Assembly (NCBI GenBank): GCA_022712815.1
Contig: JAFLJW010000088.1
Span: 1 to 7,128 of the forward strand
Source: Pseudodesulfovibrio sp.
Lineage (GTDB): Bacteria > Desulfobacterota > Desulfovibrionia > Desulfovibrionales > Desulfovibrionaceae
Direction: 5' to 3'
Length of the DNA: 7,128 nt
Below the pieces are notes generated by a model. The model was given only the letters and a program-made list of their open reading frames with translations. It ran no database searches and had not been told where the DNA came from. Positions within the stretch are counted from its first letter, which is position 1; every line of letters begins with the position of its first letter. Positions 1 through 6,023 of this stretch are shown here, one piece after another. Position numbers and translations under genes: made by a program.

Positions 1-626
1 ATGCACTTCCGGGGATCAATTTTGCTGTTTCCCACAAGGGCTCCGGTGGGGCATGCGGCAATACAGGCATTTTTACACCAGGAAGGGCAGTCGGTTTTAA
101 TGGAGGGGGTGTCTGGGGAAAATTCATGATCGATGACCACTGCTATGGGAAGGGTCCATGAGCCGCCCCTTGCCACCTTGTTTGAATAAAAAAGACAATT
201 TTTTCCAAAGGTTCCCAGGCCCGCCCTGGCGGCAGCCACCCGGTGGGGAAGATTAAAGGGCACCCGGGACTCAATGCCCGCATCTCTTAAAAACTGCCGG
301 AAGGCTTTGATCCGTTTGGCAAGGCCATCCTTGGTCACTCGGTCATCATCCAGATAGCACCGGCCGAAATGGGCTTCCATTTCAGGTGGATATGATTTGT
401 TAAAATAGGGTTCAATGAGAACAATGATGGTTTTGGCACCGGGTAAAATAGAGCCGGGGTCCACCCCGTTTTTCAGGTCAAGTCCCACACCATCGGCCCA
501 GTCGTATGCTTCTGCCCTTTCATCAAGCAGTCGTTTATGGTCGTCAAAGGGGGCGGCAGAGGTAAACCCCAGATCTTCAAACCCCAATTGGTGCCCCTGG
601 TCAATAATTTGTTCCTTTGTAATCAT
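1..626 (-). CDS. QueG-like 4Fe-4S protein (partial, runs off left edge)
   Basis: The first 208 codons are present; the C-terminus lies beyond position 1. The start is fixed by an in-frame TGA just upstream of the ATG (complement of 624-626) and by an AAGGA ribosome site 9 nt before it. Residues 132-143 (AARAGLGTFGKN) match the AGLGWIGKN region of epoxyqueuosine reductases, the cobalamin-dependent enzymes that finish queuosine synthesis. A ferredoxin-like cysteine cluster follows at 180-192 and ends in the typical CPTGAL. Two features depart from true QueG. The cysteines are spaced C-x3-C-x3-C-x3-CP rather than C-x2-C-x2-C-x3-CP, and the VD(T/S)-P segment before the AGLG motif, which carries the catalytic Asp in QueG, reads RVPFNLP without Asp. 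I therefore infer a paralog with an iron-sulfur redox role but perhaps a different substrate. It is transcribed divergently from the GlxA-type regulator. Confidence 0.82.
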   Translation of the reverse strand, partial: MITKEQIIDQGHQLGFEDLGFTSAAPFDDHKRLLDERAEAYDWADGVGLDLKNGVDPGSILPGAKTIIVLIEPYFNKSYPPEMEAHFGRCYLDDDRVTKDGLAKRIKAFRQFLRDAGIESRVPFNLPHRVAAARAGLGTFGKNCLFYSNKVARGGSWTLPIAVVIDHEFSPDTPSIKTDCPSWCKNACIAACPTGALVGNSKIDPRKC

Positions 627-673
627 TGCCGTTCATCCTTTGGATAAAGATTTGCGTGAATGAATCTCCCGCC

Positions 674-679
674 ATTATA
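674..679 (-). promoter_or_regulatory. Possible -10 box for the QueG-like gene
   Basis: Read on the minus strand this is a perfect TATAAT, about 48 nt before the ATG at 626. That gives a leader of roughly 40 nt. No good -35 hexamer lies at the usual distance, so the call rests on the -10 match in an AT-rich spacer and is weak. Confidence 0.3.
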
Positions 680-682
680 TTT

Positions 683-707
683 TTGTATGGGTAAAAAATA
701 TATACAA
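683..707. promoter_or_regulatory. Dyad TTGTAT-N13-ATACAA in the divergent spacer
   Basis: The arms at 683-688 and 702-707 are perfect inverted copies separated by 13 bp. The dyad sits between the proposed minus-strand -10 box (674-679) and the proposed plus-strand -35 box (709-714). That is where a regulator controlling both divergent genes would be expected to bind. The adjacent GlxA-type protein is the obvious candidate, but this is inference. The AT-rich context makes chance dyads fairly likely. Confidence 0.3.
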
Positions 708-708
708 T

Positions 709-737
709 TTGAATTCCGTGATGAAAAGTGGCATAAA
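709..737 (+). promoter_or_regulatory. Possible sigma70 promoter of the regulator-permease pair
   Basis: TTGAAT (709-714) and CATAAA (732-737) lie 17 bp apart, each matching 4 of 6 consensus bases. The predicted transcript would start near 744 and give a leader of about 36 nt before the ATG at 780. The match is moderate only. Confidence 0.3.
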
Positions 738-779
738 GGACATTGTGCATAGTCGATCGGGCAATAAAGGGGGAGAGAT

Positions 780-1763
780 ATGAAAAAAATTTCGATTTTA
801 ATTTTGGAACAGTCGCTGCCATCGGGCATTGTCTCGTTTGTGGATGTATTAAAAATGGCCGGTGCTGTCTGGGATAAATCAAAGGGGTTTACCGTGAATC
901 CCCTCTTTGATCTTGAAATTGTGTCCATTGATGGCAAGCCGATCCACTATTCCCGGTCGCTTGAAATCAAACCGGACAATCCCATCTCAGAAGTGGAAAA
1001 TACCGATTTAATAATGGTGCCCTCAAGCGGGTATGATATTTCGACCCTGGGGCCCTATCCCGGTGAAATGACCGATTGGCTGGCCCATCACCATGATAAG
1101 GGGACAAGGATCGCAGCCGGGTGTACCGGGGTATTTCTTCTGGCAGAAGCAGGGATTCTTGACGGGAAGGTGGCTACTACCCACTGGGGATATGTGGATC
1201 TGTTCAGACAAAGATATCCCCAGATTCTCATGAATCCTGATCAGATGATCACCGGGGAGGATAATATCTTTTGCGCTGGTGGCGGGAGTGCCGGGATTGA
1301 TTTGTGCCTGTTTTTGATCGAAGAATACTGGGGCCGGAAAGTTGCCAACCGGTGTGCCAAAATTTTGCTGCTGGAACGGGGCCGGGATATTCAGCCTTCC
1401 TTTGCAGGCTTTTACCCTGCGAAAAATCATCAGGATACCCAGATTGTCAAAGCCCAGAACTGGATAGAAACTCATTCCTCCCACGCTTTTTGCCTTGACG
1501 ATCTGGCCTCCCTTGTGGGCATGGGCCTGCGAAATTTTAAGCGCAGATTTAAAAATGCCACAGGGGACTCTCCCCTGGTCTATGTGCAGAAACTTCGGGT
1601 GGAGTCGGCCAAAACCATGCTTGAAAAAAAATCCATTGGAATTGAAGAGGTTGCCAGTCAGGTGGGATATGATGATATTGGTTTTTTCAGGAAGGTGTTT
1701 GCCCGACATGTTGGCATAAGCCCCAGTTTATATCGGCAAAAATTTAATCGACACTTTATATGA
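780..1763 (+). CDS. GlxA-type AraC-family transcriptional regulator (DJ-1/PfpI domain + HTH)
   Basis: This is a 327-residue cytoplasmic regulator, a normal length for the GlxA subgroup of AraC proteins. Residues 1-190 form a DJ-1/PfpI-like domain. Its nucleophile elbow is AAGCTGVFLLAEAG with Cys115, followed by GKVATTHW and by a CAGGGSAGIDLCLFLIE segment near 165-181. Residues from about 218 to the end form the AraC DNA-binding domain: first helix-turn-helix near 238-258 (LDDLASLVGMGLRNFKRRF) and second near 286-312 (GIEEVASQVGYDD, then FFRKVFARHVGISPSLYR). In this family the N-terminal domain usually senses a small molecule rather than acting as a protease. The ATG is preceded by a purine-rich AAAGGGGGAGAG. 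The permease gene begins 28 bp downstream, so the regulator probably controls it and perhaps also the divergent QueG-like gene. The ligand cannot be read from the sequence. Confidence 0.92.
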   Translation: MKKISILILEQSLPSGIVSFVDVLKMAGAVWDKSKGFTVNPLFDLEIVSIDGKPIHYSRSLEIKPDNPISEVENTDLIMVPSSGYDISTLGPYPGEMTDWLAHHHDKGTRIAAGCTGVFLLAEAGILDGKVATTHWGYVDLFRQRYPQILMNPDQMITGEDNIFCAGGGSAGIDLCLFLIEEYWGRKVANRCAKILLLERGRDIQPSFAGFYPAKNHQDTQIVKAQNWIETHSSHAFCLDDLASLVGMGLRNFKRRFKNATGDSPLVYVQKLRVESAKTMLEKKSIGIEEVASQVGYDDIGFFRKVFARHVGISPSLYRQKFNRHFI

Positions 1764-1764
1764 A

Positions 1765-1789
1765 AGGAGTGCATACCGTCTCCTGGGAG
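1765..1789 (+). promoter_or_regulatory. Two Shine-Dalgarno candidates before the permease, one in a hairpin
   Basis: A strong AAAGGAG overlaps the regulator stop but lies 22 nt upstream of the permease ATG, too far to serve it. Its AGGAG (1765-1769) is exactly complementary to CTCCT (1780-1784), giving a 5-bp stem with a 10-nt loop. The only close site is GGGAG (1785-1789), just 2 nt from the ATG at 1792, which is unusually tight. The hairpin could bring the distal site nearer or limit translation; this is inference. Confidence 0.35.
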
Positions 1790-1791
1790 CT

Positions 1792-2715
1792 ATGAAAACC
1801 ATATCCATTATTTTACCGATTTTTATCATCATTGCCGCTGGCTGGCTGGCCCGGAAGCGTCACCTTATTCCCGACGCATTTATCGAACCTGCCAACCAGA
1901 TTGTGTATTATTTTGCGATTCCTGCCATGATTTTCAGAGCGGTTTCCAAGGCTTCCTTTCACGACGAGTTCAGCAGCAGGGTGTTGATGATTACCCTGGT
2001 GTGCATTCTTGCCATGTCAGTGATTGCCTGGATAATTACCATGACCTGGAAAATGCCCCAAACTCTCCGGGGAACCTTTATCCAGAGTTCATTCCATGGA
2101 AACCTAGGATATATCGGCCTTGCCGTTGTGTTTTACAGCCTGGGGGATGCAGGACTTGCCAGCGGTGCCATCTTTGCCGGATTTATCATGATTGTTCAGA
2201 ATATCTTGGCCGTGGCCGTGCTCCAGATCCATTCGGAAAAAGGGGAGGGGGCGACCTTTGATCCCAGGGCCAACCTTAAGCGGATACTAGGCCATCCGGT
2301 TATCCTGTCGGCGTGCGGAGGCATTGGGTTCTCTCTTCTGGAAATACCTTTGCCAGTCATTGTTGAAAGGAGTCTGGGGATTTTGAGCGGCATGGCGCTT
2401 CCCTTGGCATTGTTGCTCATCGGGGCAACCCTGTCCTTTGATCTCATGCGATTGCGATTCAGGCCCATGCTGGCAGCAAGCTGCATCAAGCTGTTGGTGA
2501 TGCCGGGGCTGGGGCTGGTGATTTTTGCCTTTTTTTCCATCCCCGTCCCGGAATATTTACCGGCCTTTATCCTGCTTGCTTCCCCCACGGCCACCCTGGC
2601 CTTTGTTATGGCAAAGGAGATGAACGGAGACCCTGATTTTGCCGTGGCAGCCATTTCCGGCTGCACCCTTTTGTCCGGGATCACCTTTTCCCTCTGGCTT
2701 CATTTTCTGCTGTGA
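1792..2715 (+). CDS. AEC-family (auxin efflux carrier-like) permease
   Basis: This is a 307-residue, very hydrophobic inner-membrane protein, typical in length for bacterial AEC transporters. About ten membrane segments are visible, starting with IILPIFIIIAAGWLARK at residues 5-21, then IVYYFAIPAMIFRA at 37-50. The long loop near 150-165 (SEKGEGATFDPRANLKR) sits between two five-helix halves, as in the family. The second half contains GMALPLALLLIGATL and, near the end, ASPTATLAFVMAKEM, both characteristic of AEC proteins. Members carry malate, other organic acids or amino-acid-like compounds and auxin-type acids; the substrate here is not predictable. The gene lies 28 bp behind the GlxA-type regulator on the same strand, so co-transcription and ligand-linked control are likely. 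The start has only a tight GGGAG site, but no better in-frame ATG, GTG or TTG is seen nearby upstream. Confidence 0.9.
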   Translation: MKTISIILPIFIIIAAGWLARKRHLIPDAFIEPANQIVYYFAIPAMIFRAVSKASFHDEFSSRVLMITLVCILAMSVIAWIITMTWKMPQTLRGTFIQSSFHGNLGYIGLAVVFYSLGDAGLASGAIFAGFIMIVQNILAVAVLQIHSEKGEGATFDPRANLKRILGHPVILSACGGIGFSLLEIPLPVIVERSLGILSGMALPLALLLIGATLSFDLMRLRFRPMLAASCIKLLVMPGLGLVIFAFFSIPVPEYLPAFILLASPTATLAFVMAKEMNGDPDFAVAAISGCTLLSGITFSLWLHFLL

Positions 2716-2731
2716 AGCCGCCTATTGAGCT

Positions 2732-2786
2732 CCAACTGTTGAACACCAACCGAGAACCTCAACCGGCGAACACCAACTGGCGAACC
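2732..2786. repeat. Degenerate tandem repeat, four units of about 14 bp
   Basis: Four head-to-tail units can be aligned: CCAACTGTTGAACA (2732-2745), CCAACCGAGAACCT (2746-2759), CAACCGGCGAACA (2760-2772, one base shorter) and CCAACTGGCGAACC (2773-2786). The consensus is about CCAACYGGCGAACA. The array fills the middle of the spacer between the convergent permease and amidohydrolase genes. No T-run hairpin terminator for the permease is seen here. The array could be a simple replication-slippage product or a protein-binding array. Confidence 0.6.
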
Positions 2787-2810
2787 AATTGTAAAATCCA
2801 GCCCCCTTGG

Positions 2811-2838
2811 TAAAAAAAATCAGAGTCGATGGGTTCGC
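2811..2838 (-). terminator. Weak possible terminator of the amidohydrolase gene
   Basis: On the minus strand a run of eight T follows the TGA stop directly. The last codons contain GATG-N6-CATC (2825-2838), a 4-bp stem only. The stem is short and lies within the coding end, so this is a poor intrinsic terminator candidate. Confidence 0.2.
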
Positions 2839-4244
2839 ATCAGTTGGGCATTGGCCCCGTTGATTTTCCAGAAGGTGTCAGCCGCTCTGGGGCCCAATTG
2901 CTGGGCATAGAGATTTGCCCGTTCCAGAATTTTTGTAAGATCCAGGGTGTGGTAGTGCCCATTTTCATAGAGAACCTGGCCGTTGACAACCACGGTTGAG
3001 ACTTCATTGCCCCTGGCGCTGTAAACCAGGTTGGGAACCATATTACGCATGGGCTCTGTGTAAACAGGTGCCATGGAAGGCGTTGCCAGATTAATGGTGA
3101 TAAAATCAGCCTGTTTTCCAGGTTCTAGGGTTCCGATCTCTTCATGGAGCCCCAGTGCTTTGGCGCCTTCTATGGTGGCCATTCTCAACACCTTCCAGGC
3201 CGGCATCACCTCAGGGTCCTGGTATAAAATTTTATTGAACAATGCCGTCAGCTTCATTTCGTTGAAAATATTATGGCAATTGTTTCCCGGTGCCTGGTCC
3301 GATCCCAGGGCCACATTGCCCCCTGCATCCTGGAACGCCTTTGCCGGTGGTACAATCCCGTCAATGATCCCAATGGATCCTGAACATAAAATCATGGACG
3401 CCCCCCTTTTTGCCACCAGAGCGGCTTCGCTTTCTTTGGCATCGGTGAGGTGCACCGCAATCAGGTGTGCATCCAGATAGCCCATTTGATCCAGAAAGGC
3501 GATGGGCCGTTGACCATAGCGGTTCACCATTTGCGCGGTCTCCCGGTCCCCTTGCTGAACATGCATGTGGATGCGGCAATTTCGTTCCATGGCAAGTCTT
3601 CGGATTTTAAGCAACAGCTGTTTGCTGACAAAGTCCGGCCCCTGGGGACCAAACAAAATTGTGATCCGGCCATTCCCCGCCCCCTGCCAGTGATCGTGGG
3701 CGTCAAGGCATTGATTAAGGGTGGTCTGCCCCAGCCCCTGATCAAACACATACAGCTCCCCCGGATCATAGATCCGTTCTTCCGCCTCCCGGATTTTGAC
3801 AGTCATCTGGCACCGCACCCCTGTTTTGTCCATGAATTTCAGGAGGGCAGGGTTCATATTGCTGAATTCGCCAAAGGTAGTGGTCCCGGCGGCCATGCCT
3901 TCTGCAACGGCAAGCTCTCCCCCCAGCGCAGCACCCTGTTCATCCATCTTAAGCTGAAAGGGCGCGATCCCGTGCATCATCCAGTTGGATGTGTCCTGGG
4001 CAAGCCCCCTGAGCAGTCCATCGGTCATGTGCATGTGCCCGTCAATAAAGCCGGGAAGTACCAGATGATCTTTCCCGTCAATCAGGTGATGTGCTGAATA
4101 ACTTTTCAAAATCTCTCCGGCAGGGGCAATGGCCTTTATTTTGCCGCCATCCACAGCCATTGCAGTATCTGCCATGTATCCCACCCCATTGCCTGTCATG
4201 GTATAAAAATGGGGTGCGCTGACAATTAAATCTATTTTTTCCAT
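2820..4244 (-). CDS. COG0402 amidohydrolase (deaminase/chlorohydrolase-like)
   Basis: This 474-residue cytoplasmic metal-dependent hydrolase has the usual length and order of the SsnA/TrzN/MtaD group. It shows the HxH pair in GFIDGHMHM (His70, His72), then HMHV (His228), VHLTDAKESE (His265) and LGSDQAPGNN (Asp316), which together form the metal site. The C-terminal return of the beta-sandwich domain is GTLEPGKQADFITI near 371-385. Relatives deaminate purine or S-adenosylhomocysteine-type compounds or hydrolyse s-triazines. Residue 231 is Gln where classical deaminases of this group have the catalytic Glu of HxxE. The usual SN-containing loop is replaced by CSGSIGIIDG (287-296). The reaction may therefore differ from simple adenosine or guanine deamination, and I give no gene symbol. 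The gene stands alone, convergent with the permease. The ribosome site before the ATG is weak (AAGAGAAG). Confidence 0.9.
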   Translation of the reverse strand: MEKIDLIVSAPHFYTMTGNGVGYMADTAMAVDGGKIKAIAPAGEILKSYSAHHLIDGKDHLVLPGFIDGHMHMTDGLLRGLAQDTSNWMMHGIAPFQLKMDEQGAALGGELAVAEGMAAGTTTFGEFSNMNPALLKFMDKTGVRCQMTVKIREAEERIYDPGELYVFDQGLGQTTLNQCLDAHDHWQGAGNGRITILFGPQGPDFVSKQLLLKIRRLAMERNCRIHMHVQQGDRETAQMVNRYGQRPIAFLDQMGYLDAHLIAVHLTDAKESEAALVAKRGASMILCSGSIGIIDGIVPPAKAFQDAGGNVALGSDQAPGNNCHNIFNEMKLTALFNKILYQDPEVMPAWKVLRMATIEGAKALGLHEEIGTLEPGKQADFITINLATPSMAPVYTEPMRNMVPNLVYSARGNEVSTVVVNGQVLYENGHYHTLDLTKILERANLYAQQLGPRAADTFWKINGANAQLMRTHRL

Positions 4245-4280
4245 GGGATTTGGCTTCTCTTGATATTTTTTTTAGTTATC

Positions 4281-4291
4281 GTCATTATGAC
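4281..4291. promoter_or_regulatory. Palindrome GTCATTATGAC upstream of the amidohydrolase
   Basis: This perfect 11-bp palindrome is centred about 42 bp before the amidohydrolase ATG. On the minus strand it overlaps CATAAT, which resembles a -10 box, though no good -35 is found. It could be an operator for that gene. The regulator is unknown. Confidence 0.3.
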
Positions 4292-4346
4292 ACTTATTTA
4301 TACGTTCCACCTTATGCCTCACCATACGCCCCAAATGATGAATCCG

Positions 4347-4390
4347 AAATAGGGAATTTCCTTATCTTGTTTTAGATAATTCCCTGATTT
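4347..4390. repeat. Imperfect inverted repeat, 6 + 6 bp stem with bulge
   Basis: AGGGAA (4351-4356) pairs with TTCCCT (4380-4385), and TTATCT (4362-4367) pairs with AGATAA (4374-4379) around a 6-nt loop, with TTTCC bulged on the left arm. Outer AAAT/ATTT pairs extend it after one bulged G. There is no T-run after it, so a simple terminator is unlikely. It may be a fold-back relic of an inserted sequence. Confidence 0.4.
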
Positions 4391-4400
4391 ACATAAGCTG

Positions 4401-4428
4401 TTGAATGCGATATCAAATTCGGTATGCT
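4401..4428 (+). promoter_or_regulatory. Weak sigma70-like promoter before the possible small RNA
   Basis: TTGAAT (4401-4406) and TATGCT (4423-4428) are 16 bp apart, each with 4 of 6 consensus bases. Transcription would start near 4435. This supports a short transcript ending at the hairpin at 4498-4528, but such matches are common in AT-rich DNA. Confidence 0.2.
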
Positions 4429-4434
4429 GTAAAA

Positions 4435-4532
4435 ACAGAGTCCTTTAATCTTCATTTTGGGGCACCTCCGCTGTTCGTACAGGATAGTTCCTTTATTTGA
4501 AGGGTCCGCTTCATACTCGGACCCTTCACCTT
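4435..4532 (+). ncRNA. Possible small RNA ending in a strong hairpin
   Basis: The weak promoter at 4401-4428 and the 11-bp hairpin at 4498-4528 would bound a transcript of about 95 nt with no reading frame. Within it are a small stem CTGT-TCGT-ACAG (4471-4482) and, just before it, ACCTCC (4465-4470), complementary to Shine-Dalgarno sequences and so a possible mRNA-pairing site. No known RNA family is recognised. The call is an inference from arrangement only. Confidence 0.2.
4498..4528 (+). terminator. 11-bp perfect hairpin, terminator-like
   Basis: TGAAGGGTCCG (4498-4508) and CGGACCCTTCA (4518-4528) pair perfectly around a 9-nt loop. The plus-strand tail is ACCTTTTGCGG, with only four T after a two-base gap, so termination could be modest. 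On the minus strand the tail is AAATAAAGGAAC, with no T-run, so a plus-strand role is favoured. The upstream transcript it would end is not known. Confidence 0.5.
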
Positions 4533-4553
4533 TTGCGGCAACATTTTTGAATT

Positions 4554-4808
4554 ATGGCCTTTAATCTTAAAAAAAATTGTCCCGGCAGATAACCACAAAA
4601 ATTAGAACTTTTCACAGAAGAGGGGGCAATTTATCATTCCTTCATTAAACTCTTTGATAAAGAGTTGGGCAGACGCAATAAACTTGAAGGTCAAATATGG
4701 TACTCATACCTTGAGAAAGACTTGGGAATAAAGGCAATCCAATCAAAAAAAAATATTGAAATTCAAACAGTAAAATACCATATTCGAGAATCGTTTTTTT
4801 TTTGTTGA
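4554..4808 (+). pseudogene. Possible decayed reading frame with in-frame stop
   Basis: One frame reads 12 codons from ATG 4554 (MAFNLKKNCPGR), a TAA at 4590-4592, then 71 open codons to a TGA at 4806-4808. The second part has a natural protein look, with a mix of charged, aromatic and aliphatic residues. Short samples are FIKLFDKELGRRNKLEG, IWYSYLEKDLGIKAI and IEIQTVKYHIRES. It ends in a ten-T run typical of slippage. There is no ribosome site before the ATG and no standard start after the TAA except an internal TTG. I recognise no family. It may be the remains of a gene, or chance open sequence in AT-rich DNA. Confidence 0.25.
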
Positions 4809-4868
4809 TATCCAACCTACCTATTGATAAGTATGGAAACCCACACTTAAGGATAATTTATCGTAAAA

Positions 4869-6023
4869 ATGCGTTTTTCTCTGTCTAAAAAATTATTTGT
4901 TTTTGTTTGTTCAATTTTAGTGTTGACCATCCTACCTCTTTTTTACATTGCAGAAACAGCTCTCTCACGATTTGGTTCTTATTCAGCTCTTGTTAATAAA
5001 AATCAAATAACCAACATCTCACATCAATATTTATCTCGTGTTACAGATGAAATAGCACAGAAACACAATGAAATTTTTAAAAGAATCAAAACGACATCTT
5101 CCTTTATGGCCAACCAGGTAACGAGTGTTTATAACCATATTGATATGATACCCCAAAAGCATTTACTTGCGAGCAATCTTACATGGCATGAAAAAAATCA
5201 AATGTTTTTCAGCCCGAAAGAAGAAGATGTGATTACGGCCTATTGGGGGAATCATAAAATCTCTGATAAAATACTAATTGAATTAAATGCTCTATCTCTT
5301 CTCAAACCTGCATTGATAAAATCAAATGAATTAATCAAAGAAAGCCTGGCAACACACATCATTACTGCTACGGGAATTGGATGTTATTATACATCCAATA
5401 TCAATGCAAAGAAGACATGCTATGAGCTACCGCCACCTTCTGAATTCGATTTGCGGGATGGAGAACCTGTAACTCTTTTCACAAAACAGGATGCGAAACT
5501 TTATGATACGCAGTGGACAAGCATTTATAAGGATGATGTTATTGACGGGTTAATGATGACTGCAACAACACCAATCTATGACCAGGCGGGTCAATTTAAA
5601 GGAATTACAGGTATTGATATCCCTATAGAACGTATCATTGAAAGCTTGACTGGGAATGCGTTTCTCTCCGAAACTACAAATGAGGATAACTCTTTTGCAT
5701 TTCTACAAAATGAAAAAGGTCACCTGATTGCTTTCCCTCAGCGGTTTTTTGCTCTTTTTGGACTTGATATAGACTTTGATCAATTTAAAAATTCAGGAGA
5801 CGTTTTTAAATATAGATTAGAAAATTCTTCGATTGAATCTATACGTAAAGTCGCTTCAAAGATTCACGATAATCCTCAAGGGATTATAAAATTGATGATC
5901 AAAAATGAAAGATATTTATTGGCCGCCAGACAACTAGAATCGGTTCATTGGCAAGTTGTTTTAGTTGTAAAGGAAGCAGATATTCAAGCATCTGTTCAGA
6001 AAACAGCGATTGCTCTAAAATAA
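4869..6023 (+). CDS. dCache-type membrane-anchored sensor, truncated before signalling domain
   Basis: The 384-residue product starts with a basic tail and one membrane helix (about residues 9-28), followed by a large extracytoplasmic region. The segment 215-254, with QWTSIYKDD, MMTATTPIYDQAG and FKGITGIDIPIE, is the membrane-distal signature of double Cache domains. The second half repeats the fold near 275-290 and ends with HWQVVLVVKEADI (360-372). In receptors of this kind a second membrane helix, HAMP and then a kinase, methyl-accepting or GGDEF domain follow at once. Here the frame stops at residue 384, so the output module is absent. It may be a relic, or a stand-alone ligand-binding protein. 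The gene is much more AT-rich than its metabolic neighbours. The nearest AAGGA is 15 nt from the ATG, a poor distance. The next gene fragment begins at the same point, which points to a deletion or recombination join. Confidence 0.75.
   Translation: MRFSLSKKLFVFVCSILVLTILPLFYIAETALSRFGSYSALVNKNQITNISHQYLSRVTDEIAQKHNEIFKRIKTTSSFMANQVTSVYNHIDMIPQKHLLASNLTWHEKNQMFFSPKEEDVITAYWGNHKISDKILIELNALSLLKPALIKSNELIKESLATHIITATGIGCYYTSNINAKKTCYELPPPSEFDLRDGEPVTLFTKQDAKLYDTQWTSIYKDDVIDGLMMTATTPIYDQAGQFKGITGIDIPIERIIESLTGNAFLSETTNEDNSFAFLQNEKGHLIAFPQRFFALFGLDIDFDQFKNSGDVFKYRLENSSIESIRKVASKIHDNPQGIIKLMIKNERYLLAARQLESVHWQVVLVVKEADIQASVQKTAIALK

Larger units (their letters stand above)
4245..4868. other. 624-bp AT-rich spacer with several dyads, no intact gene
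   Basis: No intact reading frame is visible on either strand. Moving left to right, the spacer holds the amidohydrolase upstream region with an 11-bp palindrome (4281-4291), a long imperfect inverted repeat (4347-4390), and a possible small transcript with a strong hairpin (about 4435-4530). After these come a decayed reading frame (4554-4808) and the leader of the sensor gene. Homopolymer runs (A9 at 4745, T10 at 4794) add to the low-complexity look. The composition is clearly more AT-rich than the flanking metabolic genes. Confidence 0.6.

Noticed and set aside
730..752. TGGCA...TTGTGC resembling a sigma54 promoter upstream of the regulator
   Set aside because: The GG and GC elements are not at the required 12-bp phase, so it does not fit -24/-12.
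1023..1709. Long open frame on the minus strand opposite the regulator gene
   Set aside because: It is a shadow of the plus-strand gene, whose product has clear DJ-1/PfpI and AraC motifs; the reverse product resembles nothing.
2196..2684. Open frame on the minus strand opposite the permease
   Set aside because: The plus-strand frame is a clear membrane protein; the reverse frame has no ribosome site or recognisable motif.
2732..2786. Short repeats as a CRISPR array
   Set aside because: Units of about 14 bp are adjacent with no unique spacers, and no cas gene is present.
3450..4097. 215-codon plus-strand frame opposite the amidohydrolase
   Set aside because: It lies entirely inside a gene with intact metal-binding motifs and has low-complexity, His- and Pro-rich shadow composition.
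4427..4482. CTGT...ACAG motifs as SOS (LexA) boxes
   Set aside because: The enterobacterial SOS box needs eight bases between the arms, and these have four. No SOS gene is nearby.
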